Assembly: GCA_028290345.1 (NCBI GenBank)
Contig: JAQGKB010000163.1
Location: forward strand, 1 to 5,900
Length of the DNA: 5,900 bases
Source of the DNA: Hyphomicrobiales bacterium
Lineage (GTDB): Bacteria; Pseudomonadota; Alphaproteobacteria; Rhizobiales; Devosiaceae
Direction: 5' to 3'
A program made the position numbers and the translations under genes. Shown piece after piece: positions 5,466 through 5,900 of this stretch. Under the pieces are notes generated by a model. That model worked only from the letters and a program-made list of their open reading frames with translations, was not told where the DNA came from and made no database searches. The stretch's first letter is position 1. Every line of letters starts with the position of its first letter.

Positions 5466-5493
5466 ACTATACTAACTGTATATCCAATTCAAC
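5466..5493 (-). promoter_or_regulatory. Candidate promoter of the TetR gene
   Basis: On the minus strand GTTGAA (5488-5493) and TATAGT (5466-5471) are separated by 16 bp. The -10 overlaps the TATAC-N5-GTATA dyad. The predicted transcription start would fall only a few bases before the ATG, so the mRNA may be nearly leaderless, in keeping with the weak ribosome site. Confidence 0.4.
5468..5482. promoter_or_regulatory. Probable TetR operator (TATAC-N5-GTATA)
   Basis: TATAC-TAACT-GTATA is a perfect inverted repeat with 5-bp arms in the 54-nt space between the divergent TetR and membrane-protein genes. Its size and AT-rich palindromic form are typical of TetR-family operators, and it overlaps the candidate -10 region of the TetR gene, so one bound dimer could shut off both genes. 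Confidence 0.6.
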
Positions 5494-5511
5494 GCTACTC
5501 AGGGGGATCCC

Positions 5512-5900
5512 ATGGATCTGGTTCCGGCTACTGCGCTCGTCATTCATATTGCATCGGCGATGTTTTGGGGCGGCACAACGCTCGTGCAGGCGCGTCTCGG
5601 CAATACGCCACAGATGCGCAGTCTATTCGCGCCGCAAATAGGAGCCGCGGTACTGGCGATCCTTTCGGGGGCAGTGCTTTGGTCGACGTTGCGCGGCGGC
5701 TCCTTCGTAGCTAGCGACCGGGTCCTGGCGTTAGGCTCGGCGGCGGCGCTTATTGCCGCGATTTTGCAAATCCTCATCGAATGGGCACTGCGCGCCAAAC
5801 CTGAGGGCTTGGGTTTTCTGCGGAGCACCTCCGCCCGTCGGGTGGTGGGCGGCTTGATCGGCATCGCTGTACTGGGCATGGCGCTGTGGCGCGTTCTCTG
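5512..5900 (+). CDS. Small multi-pass membrane protein, function unknown (partial, C-terminus beyond window)
   Basis: An open frame of 129 residues with no stop before the right edge. It begins MDLVPATALVIHIASAMFWGG and shows four likely membrane segments at about 5-25, 42-60, 70-93 and 110-128, with short polar loops. A histidine (H12) in the first segment followed by FWGG recalls the H-x-x-(A)-x-x-x-W-x-GG pattern of CopD-like and related small four-helix membrane families, some of which bind haem or metal. That resemblance is by eye and weak, so no function is assigned. The ATG is supported by a strong AGGGGGA ribosome site about 5 nt upstream. It diverges from a TetR-family gene across a probable operator, so it is probably the main target of that regulator; such pairs often deal with toxic or foreign compounds, which is inference only. 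Confidence 0.8.
   Translation, partial: MDLVPATALVIHIASAMFWGGTTLVQARLGNTPQMRSLFAPQIGAAVLAILSGAVLWSTLRGGSFVASDRVLALGSAAALIAAILQILIEWALRAKPEGLGFLRSTSARRVVGGLIGIAVLGMALWRVL

Overview
This is a stretch of about 60 % GC (by eye) bacterial chromosome, most likely from an alphaproteobacterium of the order Hyphomicrobiales (Rhizobiales). The evidence is a 91-residue HU protein followed on the same strand by tRNA-Val(TAC) and tRNA-Asp(GTC), an order I know from that group, together with the LysR and transporter styles. A Devosia-like genus is possible, but that is only an impression.

Positions 1-2679 (minus strand) hold a three-gene ABC importer operon of the nitrate/sulfonate/taurine/thiamine-precursor superfamily. 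It is transcribed as substrate-binding protein (Tat signal), then ATPase, then permease, and the permease runs off the left edge. Gene junctions are 14 nt (or a 4-nt overlap if a TTG start is used) and 1 nt, so the three are almost certainly co-expressed. A LysR-type regulator (2873-3802, plus strand) diverges from it. The 193-nt space between them carries a perfect T-N11-A LysR box and a near-perfect 18-bp palindrome, so the regulator probably controls itself and the transporter. The substrate cannot be read from the sequence.

Positions 3864-4645 (minus strand) form a housekeeping block: hup (HU nucleoid protein), tRNA-Val and tRNA-Asp. Each tRNA has its own promoter of nearly identical design (TTGACN, 17-bp spacer, TAARCA, GC-rich start region). 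A hairpin follows hup. In rhizobia this block usually sits between lon and the nuo operon; here neither is adjacent.

Positions 4810-5900 hold a TetR-family repressor (minus) divergent from the start of a small multi-pass membrane protein (plus, cut by the right edge). A 15-bp inverted repeat, TATAC-N5-GTATA, lies between them and is the likely operator. No mobile element, CRISPR array or phage gene was seen. No gene-free stretch exceeds 300 bases. Most of the window is ordinary; the points worth following are the two divergent regulator/target pairs with visible operators, the unassigned transporter substrate, the unassigned membrane protein and the altered neighbourhood of hup and the tRNAs.
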